Assembly (NCBI GenBank): GCA_004151065.3 | Contig: NWUY0300008421.1 | Span: 17,791-48,890, forward strand | Length of the DNA stretch: 31,100 nt | Reading direction: 5' to 3' | Source of the DNA: Larix sibirica | Lineage: Eukaryota > Streptophyta > Pinopsida > Pinales > Pinaceae | In this document: positions 1-10,725 of the stretch, in pieces | Layout of the letters: every line of letters begins with the position of its first letter | Position numbering within the stretch: position 1 is the first letter of the stretch | Program-made: the position numbers and the translations under genes | Notes under the pieces: model-generated | The model's database searches: none | What the model was told of the DNA's origin: nothing | The model's input: the letters and a program-made list of their open reading frames with translations, nothing else

Positions 1-1159
1 ACAAGTAGTGATGACCCCTTTTCGACATAGTCAACCCTCCTACAAAATCCATAGAGATACTCTCCCAAGGATGAGAAGGAATAGGTAGTGATGTGTATAG
101 CCCCAATTTTCTATTAGTGGGCTTACAAATGCACAACACACACACCTTTACATTCATGGTTACAATTACTTTCATCAAATATACTATGATCCTCTATAAC
201 CCAAAAATTCCCAAATACAAGAGAAGTGTAAGCTTCTTACTTACATGCACTTTCTCAATGGTAGGAATACAAAGTCTACCCAAATGGTAGAGTAGTTTGT
301 ACTGCAAACAAAATCTCTTAACCTACAAACCATGGATTAGCCTCTCACATACATCTTTGTAGACTTCATCAATAACATACCGTTCAACATAATTGACATG
401 AGCTAAAGAAGCATTCTTCAAAAAAATAGATGCAGAGCTAGGGGGTCTAAAAATCATATATTCTCTCATGGAATCTGCACTGGTACTAGTCTCAATATTG
501 AATGGTTGTTGCATGTTAGGTAGAGCTAGCATTGGTGCAGTGCTGATCTTTTCTCTCAAAGTGTCGAAGGCCCTTTTCTATTTGCCTTCCCTCTGACAGA
601 CTTGTCTCATATAAAGCATTTCATTATTAAGAAAAGGATCAAAATCATCAAAAGCGTTAGACTTATTAGGGTCTTTGGATTTTACAACCGTAAGAACAAG
701 GTTTTTGCTAGCATTTATAATTCTCTTCATTTGACATGCACTAATAAGTGATGAGTTAGCTTCCATGCTATGAGCTTTAACAATATATTCCACTCCATCT
801 TTTGTGAGATGGTATTTGTTCTCTTTCAGGAAGAAGATATATTTTATGTCATAAAGATAAAGACACCCTAGTACAATACCACATACATCCAAAGGAACCA
901 CATCCAAATCAAACTCATCTATCAACTTAGAAGCAATAGCAAACCTCAATCTACACTTCCCGGTAACCTAAAGTTTTGCATTGGCATACACCCAAAAAAG
1001 AGGGTAAGGTTTTTGGTGAGGTCTTGTGGTTAGTCCCAATTTCTTCATAATATCTTCAGATATCAAGTTAACTTGTGAGCCCGAATCGAATAGCATATCT
1101 ATTTTTGTGTGTTTAGATACAAACCTTATATGAAATAATTCACTTCTTCCTCTTTCATT
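1..1159 (-). pseudogene. Ty3/gypsy pol remnant: protease, RT/RNase H scrap, integrase (RT core deleted)
   Basis: The element encoded retrotransposon polyprotein processing and integration. Read on the minus strand, a retropepsin active site with flanks (IDMLFDSGSQVNLISEDIMK) lies near 1110-1050. The rest of the protease domain follows after a frame change (LDVVPLDVCGIVLG, about 915-870). At 560-470 a short piece typical of the RT/RNase H boundary appears (AFDTLREKISTAPMLALPN). Without the several hundred residues of RT expected in between, the frame then reaches the integrase. The integrase zinc-binding region (about 400-140, with a C-x2-C pair) and the start of its catalytic core (SMDFVGGLTMSKRGHHYL, near 55-1) lie in one frame with two TAG stops. 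It continues off the left edge. Its gag is at 13306-12150, separated from it by the LINE. It is an internally deleted, non-functional copy. The family is clear; the clade is not certain. Confidence 0.85.
1142..1159. repeat. Target-site duplication, left copy (LINE in gypsy)
   Basis: The 18 bases ACTTCTTCCTCTTTCATT match 12150-12167 (ACTTCTTCTTCTTTCATT) with one difference. In gypsy sense both encode the N-E-R-x-R-S stretch between gag and protease. The duplicated codons therefore mark where the LINE entered. Length and near identity fit target-primed reverse transcription. Confidence 0.8.
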
Positions 1160-1917
1160 TAAAAAAAAATCAAACGGGTAATGTTTTTGTATTATAAACA
1201 ACTGGACACAACCAACATCAAAAATATTTTTCAATACAACATTTCATAGCAGATCGATCCATGCACCTATCAATGAAGAGAATTTTGATTACAATCCTCA
1301 AGTTTTTGAAGACTACTATAAAATTGATCCCAAAGACCGTGCTGCTAAAAACCTTGACAAACTTTCCTAGAAGATGAATACAAAAATGAGGCATAGAGGA
1401 TCAACAAAAGACGAGAGTTACTGATAAAAAAACATCAACATGAGTTTCTTCATCTTCTTCGTCTTTATTTAATATTGAAATGACAACTAGGGAAAATTGA
1501 TTGTCACAAAGAACATTATTTTTCTCGTTCCTCGACTTGCTATCCATTCTGAAGAAAATGCAAGCTATAAATTCCTCATGATTATCAATGATTAAAGAAA
1601 ATTCAACAAATGGATTATCCCAGACAAGAATATGATCCATCATCCTTCAAACAACATCGATAAAACCTTCTAGATTCAACCAAATCCTGTGATGACAAGG
1701 ATCATGTATATCTGATTGAACAGAGTCATATCTGATTGAACAGAGTCAATATTTCCTTTAGTTATTTCAATATTTTTTATCCAATTTAATCTCCAGAACA
1801 GGGACGAGAAAGAGCCAGTTTCATAAGTATAAAGTTTCCAAACCATGGTCAAGGAAAACCCCAAAATATGCTGTAGAACCTTTTCAGAGTACAAATTCGA
1901 GAAGCTCATGCAATTAC
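1160..1917 (-). other. LINE copy A 3' region, non-coding
   Basis: The stretch lies downstream of the RNase H reading frame. In sense direction it ends in a T-run and three A bases directly against the target-site duplication. This resembles the T-run plus A-tail ends of LINEs D and E, with the A-tail worn down. About 750 bases is long for a LINE 3' UTR, so 1240-1660 may hold another small insertion. No domain is recognisable. A 20-bp exact tandem duplication lies at 1708-1747. Confidence 0.5.
1708..1747. repeat. Exact 20-bp tandem duplication
   Basis: The unit ATATCTGATTGAACAGAGTC occurs twice with no gap (1708-1727, 1728-1747). Perfect identity suggests a recent slippage or repair event inside the old LINE 3' region. 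Confidence 0.95.
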
Positions 1918-4900
1918 TGTAACCAATAGGTTGAGGTTTTACCATTTTCTACAATGCACCCTTTGAAGAGAAGAGAGGCTTGGTTAGCAAGGCCATCCGC
2001 AACAGTATTGTGCTCTCTACGGACATTAAATTTTTTGAGTATTAGGAATTTGCGAGAGCAGACTAATGATTCTCTTATGAAGACGATCCGAAATTGGGTC
2101 TTTTAATTGCTGGAGATGCTTGGCTTGAGAAATAATGAAAAGTGAATCTCCAATAATCACTAACATTTGAAGTCCAAGAATAACTGCTTGCTTCAGGCCA
2201 AGAAAGAGAGTATAACACTTGGCCTAATTATTTGAGTCTATCCCAAGTCCACATACAAAATTAGCTTCCATCTGTCCTCCAGGGTAAAAAATGACCGCCC
2301 CCTCGTACCAACAACCCCAGGATGTCCCTTTGAAGATCCATTGAAGAAAAGGACATGAGACTGGACACCCTGTAACCATTTTTGAAATTCATCCTGTGTC
2401 ATATCCAATTGCCAAGAAGGAACTTGAACATGCATTCCATTTCTTTGATTCTAGAACCAATTTTGAGAAATAAAGGACATTATCCATGAATCTTCTTCCA
2501 GAGACCAAGGTTCAGGATTAAAGTTCTTGGAAGAACAACTTTGAATAACTTCATCCAAGAGAGAACATGCAGAGACTGCTATATTAGCTGCAACAATCAT
2601 CTTGTTTTAAAAAATTCCATGATTTCTTGCTACCCAAACTTTCCAAAAAACATACTTTGGAAGGGCAGACCAAATTCGAGACAAAAAGGCTTCTTCAACA
2701 AACTACCAGGATATTTATCATTCCAGTTAATAAAATACCCATTCCATGCTTCTTGTAGATCTATGGACTTGAGTAATTCCTTCATGATATTGTACCAAAT
2801 CTGCTTAATATAGTTGCAATGGAAGAAGAGGTGAGGAATTATCTCATCTGAATCTTTACACAAGATACATCTTGAAGGCTCTTCTATCTCTCTTTTTTTA
2901 AAATTCTCAGCAGTTAAAATTTTCCCATGAACAAGAGTCCAGCAAAAAATGTTGACCTTAGGGATTCCATGTTGATTCCAAACCTTAGACCACAATATCG
3001 AGAAGGGGGGATGCGGCTGCTGCATATATATCTTTTCATACCCTTCTTTAACAGAATAAGTACCTTTCTTACCCCAACCTCTAGAATGTTTAGTGTTAAT
3101 GTTGATCGGGCAGCACCATGTAGATGATGAAGAACTTTATGAAGAAAGGAATGAAGGGGAGATGTGAGTTCTACATTTTTCCAGCTATGCCAATTTCCAT
3201 TCTCATCCCAAGTCGAAATATCAAACAAAGTATTGATTCCAATTTCACAAAACCAGTTTTTTATATCCAAAAGATCAGCATTCTGAGATAGAGGATCAAC
3301 ACCTGAGATGGAATCACGACGTAGATGCTTATATGTTTCCCATTTCAAGGGATCCAGTAAAGACCATCTTGAATAATTTTCCCACCCATCTTGAAGAGGC
3401 TCCATATGTTCGAACCATCTTGATCCCAATTACAGTTATCAAGGCATCTTAATCTAGAACCTGAGAGGTATTTTTTCCTGAATATGCTTTTCCACCAGGC
3501 TGGTTCTCTGGAAACCAGATTCCATGCAAGTTTAGCACCCATCGCTACATTCATCACAACTGGGTTTCTAATGTTAAGCCCACCGTGGCCTTTTGGATGT
3601 TTTACTGAGCTCCACTTTACCAAATGAAATTTTTTTGTATTGAATTTTCCTCCTTGCCATAAAAAATTCCTTAAATATTTATCAAGTTTTTGCACTATTC
3701 CTTTTGGTACTAGAATAGAAGAACATTGATAAAGAGGTAAGGAAGAGAGAACGGACCTGATTAGGACCACTTTACCGACATAGTTTAACCATCGCATACC
3801 CTAGCTATGAATTTTATCTTTTATTTTATGTAAAATTGCCTCCCATTCTGAATTTTTTGCTCTCTTTTGGGCTATTGGAATGCCAAGGTACTTGAAGGAT
3901 GTCCAATTGGAGTGACCAACAAATCCAAATTCATGTAAGAGAGTTTGCATAAGCTGAATGGGAACATTCCTTCCAAAGATGTTACACTTGCTCTTATTTA
4001 CCTCTCCTCCTGAAGCATGTAAGAAGTGATCTAGAGTTTGTTTGAATTTGCGGGCATTAATTACTGAAGCACCACCTAATAAAATTGTGTCATCAGCAAA
4101 CTGAGCATTATTTACAGATTTGATCCGTCTTGATATTCGAATGCCACTTAGTTTTCCTTCAAGATTTTTCTTCCCAAAGTTTATGCCATAAGGATATAAA
4201 GAAAAGGAGAAAGAGGACATCCCTTACGGAGTCCTCTAGAAGCCTGAAAAAAAACAGTAGGCCTGCCATTTATCAATGGAGCAATCCAAGGTCGACTAAT
4301 ACAGGATTTTATCCATTTAATGAATAAAGGGGAGAAGCCAAATCTTTCAAGGACCTCAAAGAGAAAACTATGCCAAACTCTATCAAACACACTGGCCATG
4401 TCTAGTTTGATAGCCATTTCCTAGAAATTTTTTAACACACTAGAATGTATTGCTTCTTGAATTAGGACAATGTTGTACACAATATGTATTTTTTCAACAC
4501 AACCACCTTGTCCTTCTTAAATTGATCGAGGGAGAAGGGGCTTTATACGATTAGCTAATATTTTTCTCAAGATTTTATAAGATGAATTGCAAAGAGAAAT
4601 AGGTCTAAAGCGAGAGAGAGACGTAGGACAATCTTCTTTAGGGATTAAGTCCAAAAAAGAGGAGTTTGTTGCTCCTCCCATTTTCTTCCTACCTTTTGTC
4701 CAATTCAACATTTTGCAAAGATACGACTTAATTATAGGTTAGCAAACATTGTAGAAATGAATTGTGAACCCATCTGGTCCAGGGTACTTATCCAATCCTA
4801 TCCCACTAATCATTGCAAAAGCCTCTGCCTCTGAAATATAATTATTTAGCAATTTATTCTCAGCACCAGAGATCGAGAAATGCACATTTTCTAATAGTTC

Positions 4901-6157
4901 TTCTTTGGAAATGGAGTATTATGCCCCCGTTTTGTGTATAGATTTTTAAAATGAGTGAAAGCCTCATGCTGAATTTTAGAGAGACAAGAGATACTCACTT
5001 GCTCTTCTATCTGTATTTCACGAATAACATTTTTGTTCAACCTGATTTTTGCTTGATTACGAAAAAAATTTGTGTTTCTGTCTCCCACTTCCAACCAGAG
5101 AGCTCGGGATTTAAGGCGCCAACTCTCTTCTTCTTGTTGAAAAGCTTCATTTAATTTCAAACTTACAAGCCGCTTTCGATGTAACAACTCCAAGGTAACA
5201 TCTGTCGTTTCCATATAATCTTGGAGATTACTTAATTCACTTTGATATTTAATTCTATCTTGTTGTGGAGACCTGTAATATAACTTTGCCCACTTTTTGA
5301 GTTCAACTTTCATTGCTTAGAGGTTAGATTCCCAGATATAGGAAGGGGATCCTTTAACATACTTATTCCATGTTTTTTCAATGATTTGAAGCGATTTTGA
5401 TTGCTTTAGCCACAAAGGGTTAAACTAGAAATGGATAGGACCTTGTTTTTCCATTTATTCAATAGATAAATAGATTGGTCTATGGTCAGAGGCAGCATAA
5501 GGAAGAATATGAACTTGCATAAGAAATCCTGAATGCAAAAGAGAGCTACTTGCAAGAAACCTATCAAGGCGAGAAGCAATATACCTAGGGCCAATTCGAT
5601 GATTAGTCCAAGTAAAATTACCTTTTGCTGGCTTTACATCAACTAGGTCTAGGTCCCCCATAAAATATTCAAGACTCTCACCAAATGGATCTCTTACAAG
5701 GGTACCTCCTCTCATTTCTTTGTGTGAAATGGTGACATTAAAGTCACCAGCAATAATGCTACAATGACTTTCTCTCAGAGAATTTAAGGAATCCCATAAC
5801 GCAAGATTTAAAGAATAATGTACTGGAACATATACATTACAGATTTTAAAGATCTCTTGACTGTCAAGATTCTCCAATTCTTCCATTATCCAGTGCGTTT
5901 CCTCTCTTTGATGCCTTAGAGCAAATTTATTTTTGTCCCAAAATAGAGCTAAACCTCTAGAAGCTCCAACATAACTTTTAGCAATTCCTGACCCATTTTT
6001 CCAAATAGCTTGAAAAACGTGAATTACTTCGATCGACTTCCATTTTTGTCTCTTGGATTAGAAGGAGAGAGAGACGTTCTTTATGTATCATATTCTTCAC
6101 CATGTCCACCTTTGGTTTCCCTCCCAATCCTCTGCAGCTCCAAGAGACAATGTTCAT
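1918..6157 (-). pseudogene. LINE copy A ORF2: APE endonuclease - reverse transcriptase - zf-RVT - RNase H
   Basis: ORF2 of a plant LINE nicks target DNA and copies the element RNA. The start is ATG at 6157, chosen because MNIVSW-CRGLGG follows, the usual start of plant LINE endonucleases. The endonuclease covers 6157-5455 with QETKM, GDFNV, TWTNHR and SDHRPI. A linker follows at 5313-4891. RT covers about 4711-3801 with RPISLCNSSYKIL, the motif A region AIKLDMASVFDRV, RGLRKGCPLSPFLYILMA, FADD (plus 4089-4100) and FKYLGIPI. The thumb is at 3797-3345 and zf-RVT at 3025-2760 (CILCKDSDEIIPHLFFHC). RNase H runs from 2340 to about 1940, with GDS and REHNTVADGLAN. Lesions include an asparagine in place of the first RNase H aspartate (FFNGSSKG), several frameshifts, and a deletion of about 11 bases before FADD compared with copy B. 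Confidence 0.9.
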
Positions 6158-6166
6158 TATTTTTTT
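6155..6166 (-). promoter_or_regulatory. ORF1/ORF2 junction of copy A: A-AAA-AAA slippery run and TAATG overlap
   Basis: In the ORF1 frame the minus strand reads CAA GTA AAA AAA TAA, and ATG of ORF2 shares the last A of the stop (TAATG; TAA 6159-6157, ATG 6157-6155). Seven A bases at 6166-6160 sit in the exact register of a -1 slippery heptamer. A -1 slip would enter ORF2 in frame, while TAATG would allow stop-start reinitiation as described for the silkworm LINE SART1. The sequence layout is seen directly; use in translation is inferred. Confidence 0.6.
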
Positions 6167-6755
6167 ACTTGAGAGTCGGATTTTCCTCTGGCATCCCCTT
6201 TTTTCCCTTTCTTACTTGATGCTGACCCCTTAATAAGCGAGTCAAGAGAACTCTGCTTTCCCAACTGATTTTCTCAATCAACTTCTTCTTCCCTTAGTAT
6301 TTTCCTAGATCTCCAGCCATATTTTTTGCCTATCGATCTATCCTCTTCCATTTCAATTTCTTGTGTTAAATTGACTATTTGTCTTTCTTCAGAATTATGT
6401 CCTTCTTCCTCCTCTTCTCCTTCTTGCCGTTCCTGAGTAGGCTGGGAAATTATTTCAAGTATTGGAGTCTCAGACAAGGATGATACAACTTTTTCGTTAC
6501 CTGTTTCTTTTAAAACAAAATGAGAGAATGCTTGTATTACTTTAGGATCATTTTGATCTATCCATTCATTTCTTGAACTACATGGTTATCCACATTGACA
6601 AGAGACTAAAATTTGTTCGAGTTTGAAGTTTATAAACATCTTCCATCACTCACATTTATCTGCCTTTTCCCCTTACGCTGAACAGTCTGCCATTCCTTAG
6701 TAGGCTCTTTTTCTACTTCTTTTACCTCAGATTTTGTGCAATTCCTGGAAAAGTG
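6157..6755 (-). pseudogene. LINE copy A ORF1, C-terminal part only
   Basis: ORF1 encodes the RNA-binding partner of the LINE particle. Only the end of the zinc-knuckle segment (RNCTKSEVKEVEKEPTKEW, near 6740-6690) and the acidic and basic C-terminus remain. The segment at 6477-6274 (glutamate-rich, then DRSIGKKYGWRSRKILREEE) continues after one TGA stop in the same frame to DSLIKGSASSKKGKKG and the TAA at 6159. Homology to copy B stops abruptly at about 6755, so the DUF4283 domain and the first knuckle cysteines are absent here. The break is the edge of the duplicated block. Confidence 0.8.
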
Positions 6756-6982
6756 GTGTTGGAAGGCGGTTAGATGGGTCATTATCGCAGCAGCGCGAGT
6801 GTTGCGATACCGCGAAAGGCGGAAAATGGAGCACAGATGATGATATTTTATGCAATTTTTGGTCAGNTAAACTCTGTGTCTCTTGTGTGCTTGCATTTTT
6901 GTGTCCATTATAGATATGTTGTACATGTTGTTCTCTCAGTTAACATCCTAGATCAGATTGAAGTAAATTCTGAAAATTTAAC
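6756..6982. other. Filler DNA between the two LINE copies
   Basis: About 225 bases with no resemblance to either LINE copy. Positions 6783-6825 are packed with CpG in an otherwise CpG-poor, AT-rich window. TATCGCA (6783-6789) and TGCGATA (6803-6809) can pair around a 13-base loop. One undetermined base is at 6867. No coding potential is recognisable. The origin is unknown: filler copied during break repair, older flanking DNA, or an assembly join. Confidence 0.65.
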
Positions 6983-9900
6983 AATGCATTCCATTTCTTT
7001 GATTTTGGAACTAGTTTTGAGAAATAACTTGACTTTAACCACGAATATTCTTCTAGATTTGAAAGGTCCTGGCTTAAAATTCTTGGAAGAAAACCTTTGA
7101 ACAACTTCATCCAATATATAATGGGAAGAGACTACTGTATTAGCTGCAACAATCATCTCGTTTTTAAAGATTTCGTGATTTCTTGCCACCTAAAATTTCC
7201 AAAAAACATACTTTGGAAGGGCAGACCAAATTCGAGACAAAAAAGGCTTCTTCAACAAACTGCTAGGATATTTATCATTCCAATTAATAAAATTCCCATT
7301 CTATGTTTATGGTAGATCTAGGGGCTTAAGTAATTCCTTCATGATATTGTACCAAACCTGCTTAATATAGTTGCAATGGAAGAATAGGTGAGGAATTGTC
7401 TCATCTGAATCTTTACACATGATACATATCAAAGGCCCTTCTATCTGTCTTTTTTTTTAATTCTTTGCAGTTAAAATTTTCCCATGAACAAGAGTCCAGC
7501 AAAAAATGTTGACCTTAGGGATTCCATCTTGATGCCAAACCTTATACCACAATCTCAAAAAGGGGGGATGCGACTGTTGCATATATAACTTTCCATACCT
7601 TTCTTTAATAGAATAAGTACCTTTCTTACCCCAACCTCTAGAATCTTTACTGTTAATGTTGATCGGGGAAACACCATGTAGCTTATGAAGAACTTTATTG
7701 AGACAGAAATGAACGGGACATGGTTGTTCTACATTTTTCTAGCTATGCCAATTTCCATTCACATCCCAAGTCGAAAGATCAAACAGATTATTGATTCCAA
7801 TTTCACGGAACCAATTTTATATCCAAAATATTAGCATTCTGAGATAGAGGATCAACACCTAAGATGGAATCACTTTAGATGCTTATATTTTTCCCATTGC
7901 CGGGGATCCAGTAAAGACCATCTTGAATAATTTTTCTAGCTGTCTTGAAGAGACTCCCTATGTTCGAAACATCTTGATCCCAATTACAATTGTTAAGACA
8001 TCTTAATCTAGAACCTTAGAGGTATTTTTTCCTGAATATGCTTTTCCACCAGGCTGGTTCTCCAGAGACCAAATTCCATGTAATTTAGCACCCATCGCTA
8101 CATTAATCACAGTTGGGTCTCTAATGCCAAGTCCATCGTGGCCTTTTGAAGCTTTGATTGAGATCCACTATACTAAATGGAATTTTTTGTATTGAGTTTT
8201 CCTCCTTGCCATAAAAAATTCCTTAAATATTTATCAAGTTTTTGTATTATTCCTTTTGGAGCTAGAATAGAAGAACATTGATAAAGAGGTAAAGAAGAGA
8301 GAACATATCTGATTAGGACCACTTTACCAAAATATTTTAACCATCGCATACCCCAGATATGAATTTTATCTTTTATTTTCTACAAAATTGCCTCCCAATA
8401 TGTTTTTTTTGCTCTCTTTTGGGATATTGGAATGCCAAGGTACTTGAAGGATGTCCGATTGGAGTGACCAACAAATCCTAATTCATGTGAGAGAGTTTGC
8501 ATAAGATGAATGGAAACATTCCAACCAAATATGTTACACTTTCGCTTATTTACCTCTCCTCCTGAAGCGTGTAGGAAGTGATCCAGAGTTTGTTTGAATC
8601 TGCGGGCATTAATTATTGAAGCACCACCTAACAAGACTGTGTCATCAACAAACTGAGCATTATTTATAGATTCGATCCCTCTTGATATTCATATGCCACT
8701 TAGCCTACCTTTGTCCCTTTCCTTTAGGAGATTTCTTCCCAAAGTTTCTGCCATAAGGATATAAAGAAAAGGAGAAAGAGGACATCCCTGACGAAGTCCT
8801 CTAGAAGTTTGAAAAAAATCAGTAGGCCTGCTATTTATCAGTGGATCAATCCAAGGTCGAGTAATACAAAATTTTATCCATTTAATTAATAAAGGGGAGA
8901 ATCCAAATATTTCAAGGACCTCAAAGAGAAAACTATGCCGAACTCTATCAAACACATTGGCCATGTCTAGTTTGATAGCCATTCAATGCTCTTTTTAACA
9001 CACTAGAATGAATTGACTCTTGAATTAGGACAATGTTGTCCACAATATGTCATTTTTCAACAAAGCCACCTTGTCCTTTCAAAATTAATCGAGGGAGAAG
9101 AGGCTTTATATGATTAGCTAAGATTTTCGTCAAGATTTTATAAGACGAGTTGCAAAGAGAAATAGGTCCAAAGTGAGAGACAGATGTAGGACGAGCTTCT
9201 TTAGGGATTAAGGCTAAAAAAGAGGAGTTTGTTGCTCCTCCTATTTTCTCCCTACCTTTTGTCCAATTCAACATTTTGCAAAGATATGACTCAATTATAG
9301 GCTAGTAAGCATTGTAGAAATTAATTGTGAACCATTCGGTCGAGGGGACTTGTCCAATCCTAGTCCACGAACCGCTGCAAAAGCCTCTGTATCTGAAATA
9401 TAATTATTTAGCAATTTATCCTCAGTATCAGAGATCGAGAAAGGCACATTTTCTAATAATTCTTCTTTGGAAATGGAGTATTCTGCCCCCTGTTTTGTGT
9501 ATAGATTTTTAAAATGAATGAATGCCTCATGCTGAATTTTAGAGAGACAAGCGATACTCACTCCCTCTTCTATCTGTATTTCACGAATAACATTTTTGTT
9601 TAGTCTTTTTCGCTTGATTATGAATTTTTTTGTGTGTTTTTGTCTCCCGCTTCCAACCAGAGAGCTCGAGATTTAAGGCACCAACTCTCTTCTTCTTGTT
9701 GAAAAGCTTCATTTAATTTCAAACTTACAAGTTTCTCTTGTTGTAACAGCTCCAGGGTAACATTTGTCATTTCCATATAATCCTGGAGATTACCTAATTC
9801 ACTTTGATATTTAATTTTGTCTTGTTGTGGAGACCTGTAATATAACTTTGCCCACTTTTTGAGTTTGAATTCCACTGCTTGGAGCTTAGATTCCTAGATA

Positions 9901-10715
9901 TAGGAAGGGGATCCTTTAACATACATACTCCAAGTTTTTTTAATTATTTGAAGCGCTTCTGATTGCTTTAGCCACTAAGGGTTAAACCAAAAGGGGACAG
10001 GACCTTGTTTTTCCATTTCTTCAATAGATAAACAGATTGGTCTATGGTCAGAGGCAACAAAGGAAGAATATGAACTTGCAAAAGAAATCCCGAATACAAA
10101 AGAGATCTACTTGCAAGAAACCTATCAAGGCAGAAGCAATATGCCCATGGCCAATTCTATGATTAGTCCAACTAAAATTACCTTTTGTTGGATTTACATC
10201 AACCAGGTCTAGGTCCCCCATTAAATCTTCAAGAATCTCACCAAATGGATCTCTTACAAGGGTATCTTCTCTCCTTTCTTTGTATGAGATGCTGACATTA
10301 AAGTCACCAACAATAATGCTACAATGGATTTCTCTCAGTGAATTCAAGGAGTTCCAGAATGTAGGCTTTAAAGAGTAATGTACTAGACCATAGACACTGC
10401 AGATTTTAAAGATCTCGTGACTGTCGAGCTTCTCCAATTATGCCATTATCCAGTGCCTTTCCTCTCTTTGATGCCTTAGAGCAAATTTATTTTTGTCCCA
10501 AAAGAGAGCTAAACCTACGGAAGCTCCAACAAAATTTTTAGCAATTCCTGTTCAATTTTCCTGAATATTTTGAAAAACCTGAATTACTTAGATGGATTCC
10601 ATTTTAGTCTCTTGGATTAGGAGGAGAGAGAGACGTTCTTTGTGTATCATATTCTTCATGTGTCAACCTTTGGTTTCCCTCCTAATCCTCTATAGTTCCA
10701 AGACACAATGTTCAT
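6983..10715 (-). pseudogene. LINE copy B ORF2, truncated in the zf-RVT to RNase H region
   Basis: A second copy of the same ORF2, starting at ATG 10715 (MNIVSWNYRGLGGKPKVD). The endonuclease covers 10715-10030 (GDFNVS, WTNHRIG), the linker 9875-9618, and RT 9274-8380 with RPIS replaced by GPIS, AIKLDMANVFDRV, RGLRQGCPLSPFLYILMAET and the palm motif read as FVDD (plus 8641-8652). Thumb and connection follow to about 7600, and zf-RVT to about 7330. Similarity to copy A ends at about 6983, so RNase H and the 3' end are missing. A frameshift follows shortly after the start, and more lie in the linker and thumb. B keeps ETLGRNLLKERDKGRLSG, which A lost in part, so neither copy derives from the other's present state. 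Confidence 0.88.
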
Positions 10716-10725
10716 TATTTTTTTT
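10713..10725 (-). promoter_or_regulatory. ORF1/ORF2 junction of copy B: eight-A version, in-frame fusion
   Basis: The same junction as in copy A, but with eight A bases (10725-10718). The reading becomes CAA GTA AAA AAA ATA ATG, so ORF1 runs into ORF2 without a stop. One base of homopolymer length separates the two states. Which is ancestral cannot be told from two copies, and homopolymer sequencing error is possible. Confidence 0.6.

Noticed and set aside
1250-1370. Plus-strand open stretch reading APINEENFDYNPQVFEDYY
   Set aside because: Acidic and protein-like, but only about 40 codons, antisense within the LINE 3' region and without recognisable family.
1401-1643. Minus-strand open frame of 80 codons in the LINE 3' region
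   Set aside because: No family resemblance and no neighbouring frame that continues it; not distinguishable from chance.
2927-3127. Plus-strand open frame across the zf-RVT region
   Set aside because: Antisense shadow of LINE copy A ORF2.
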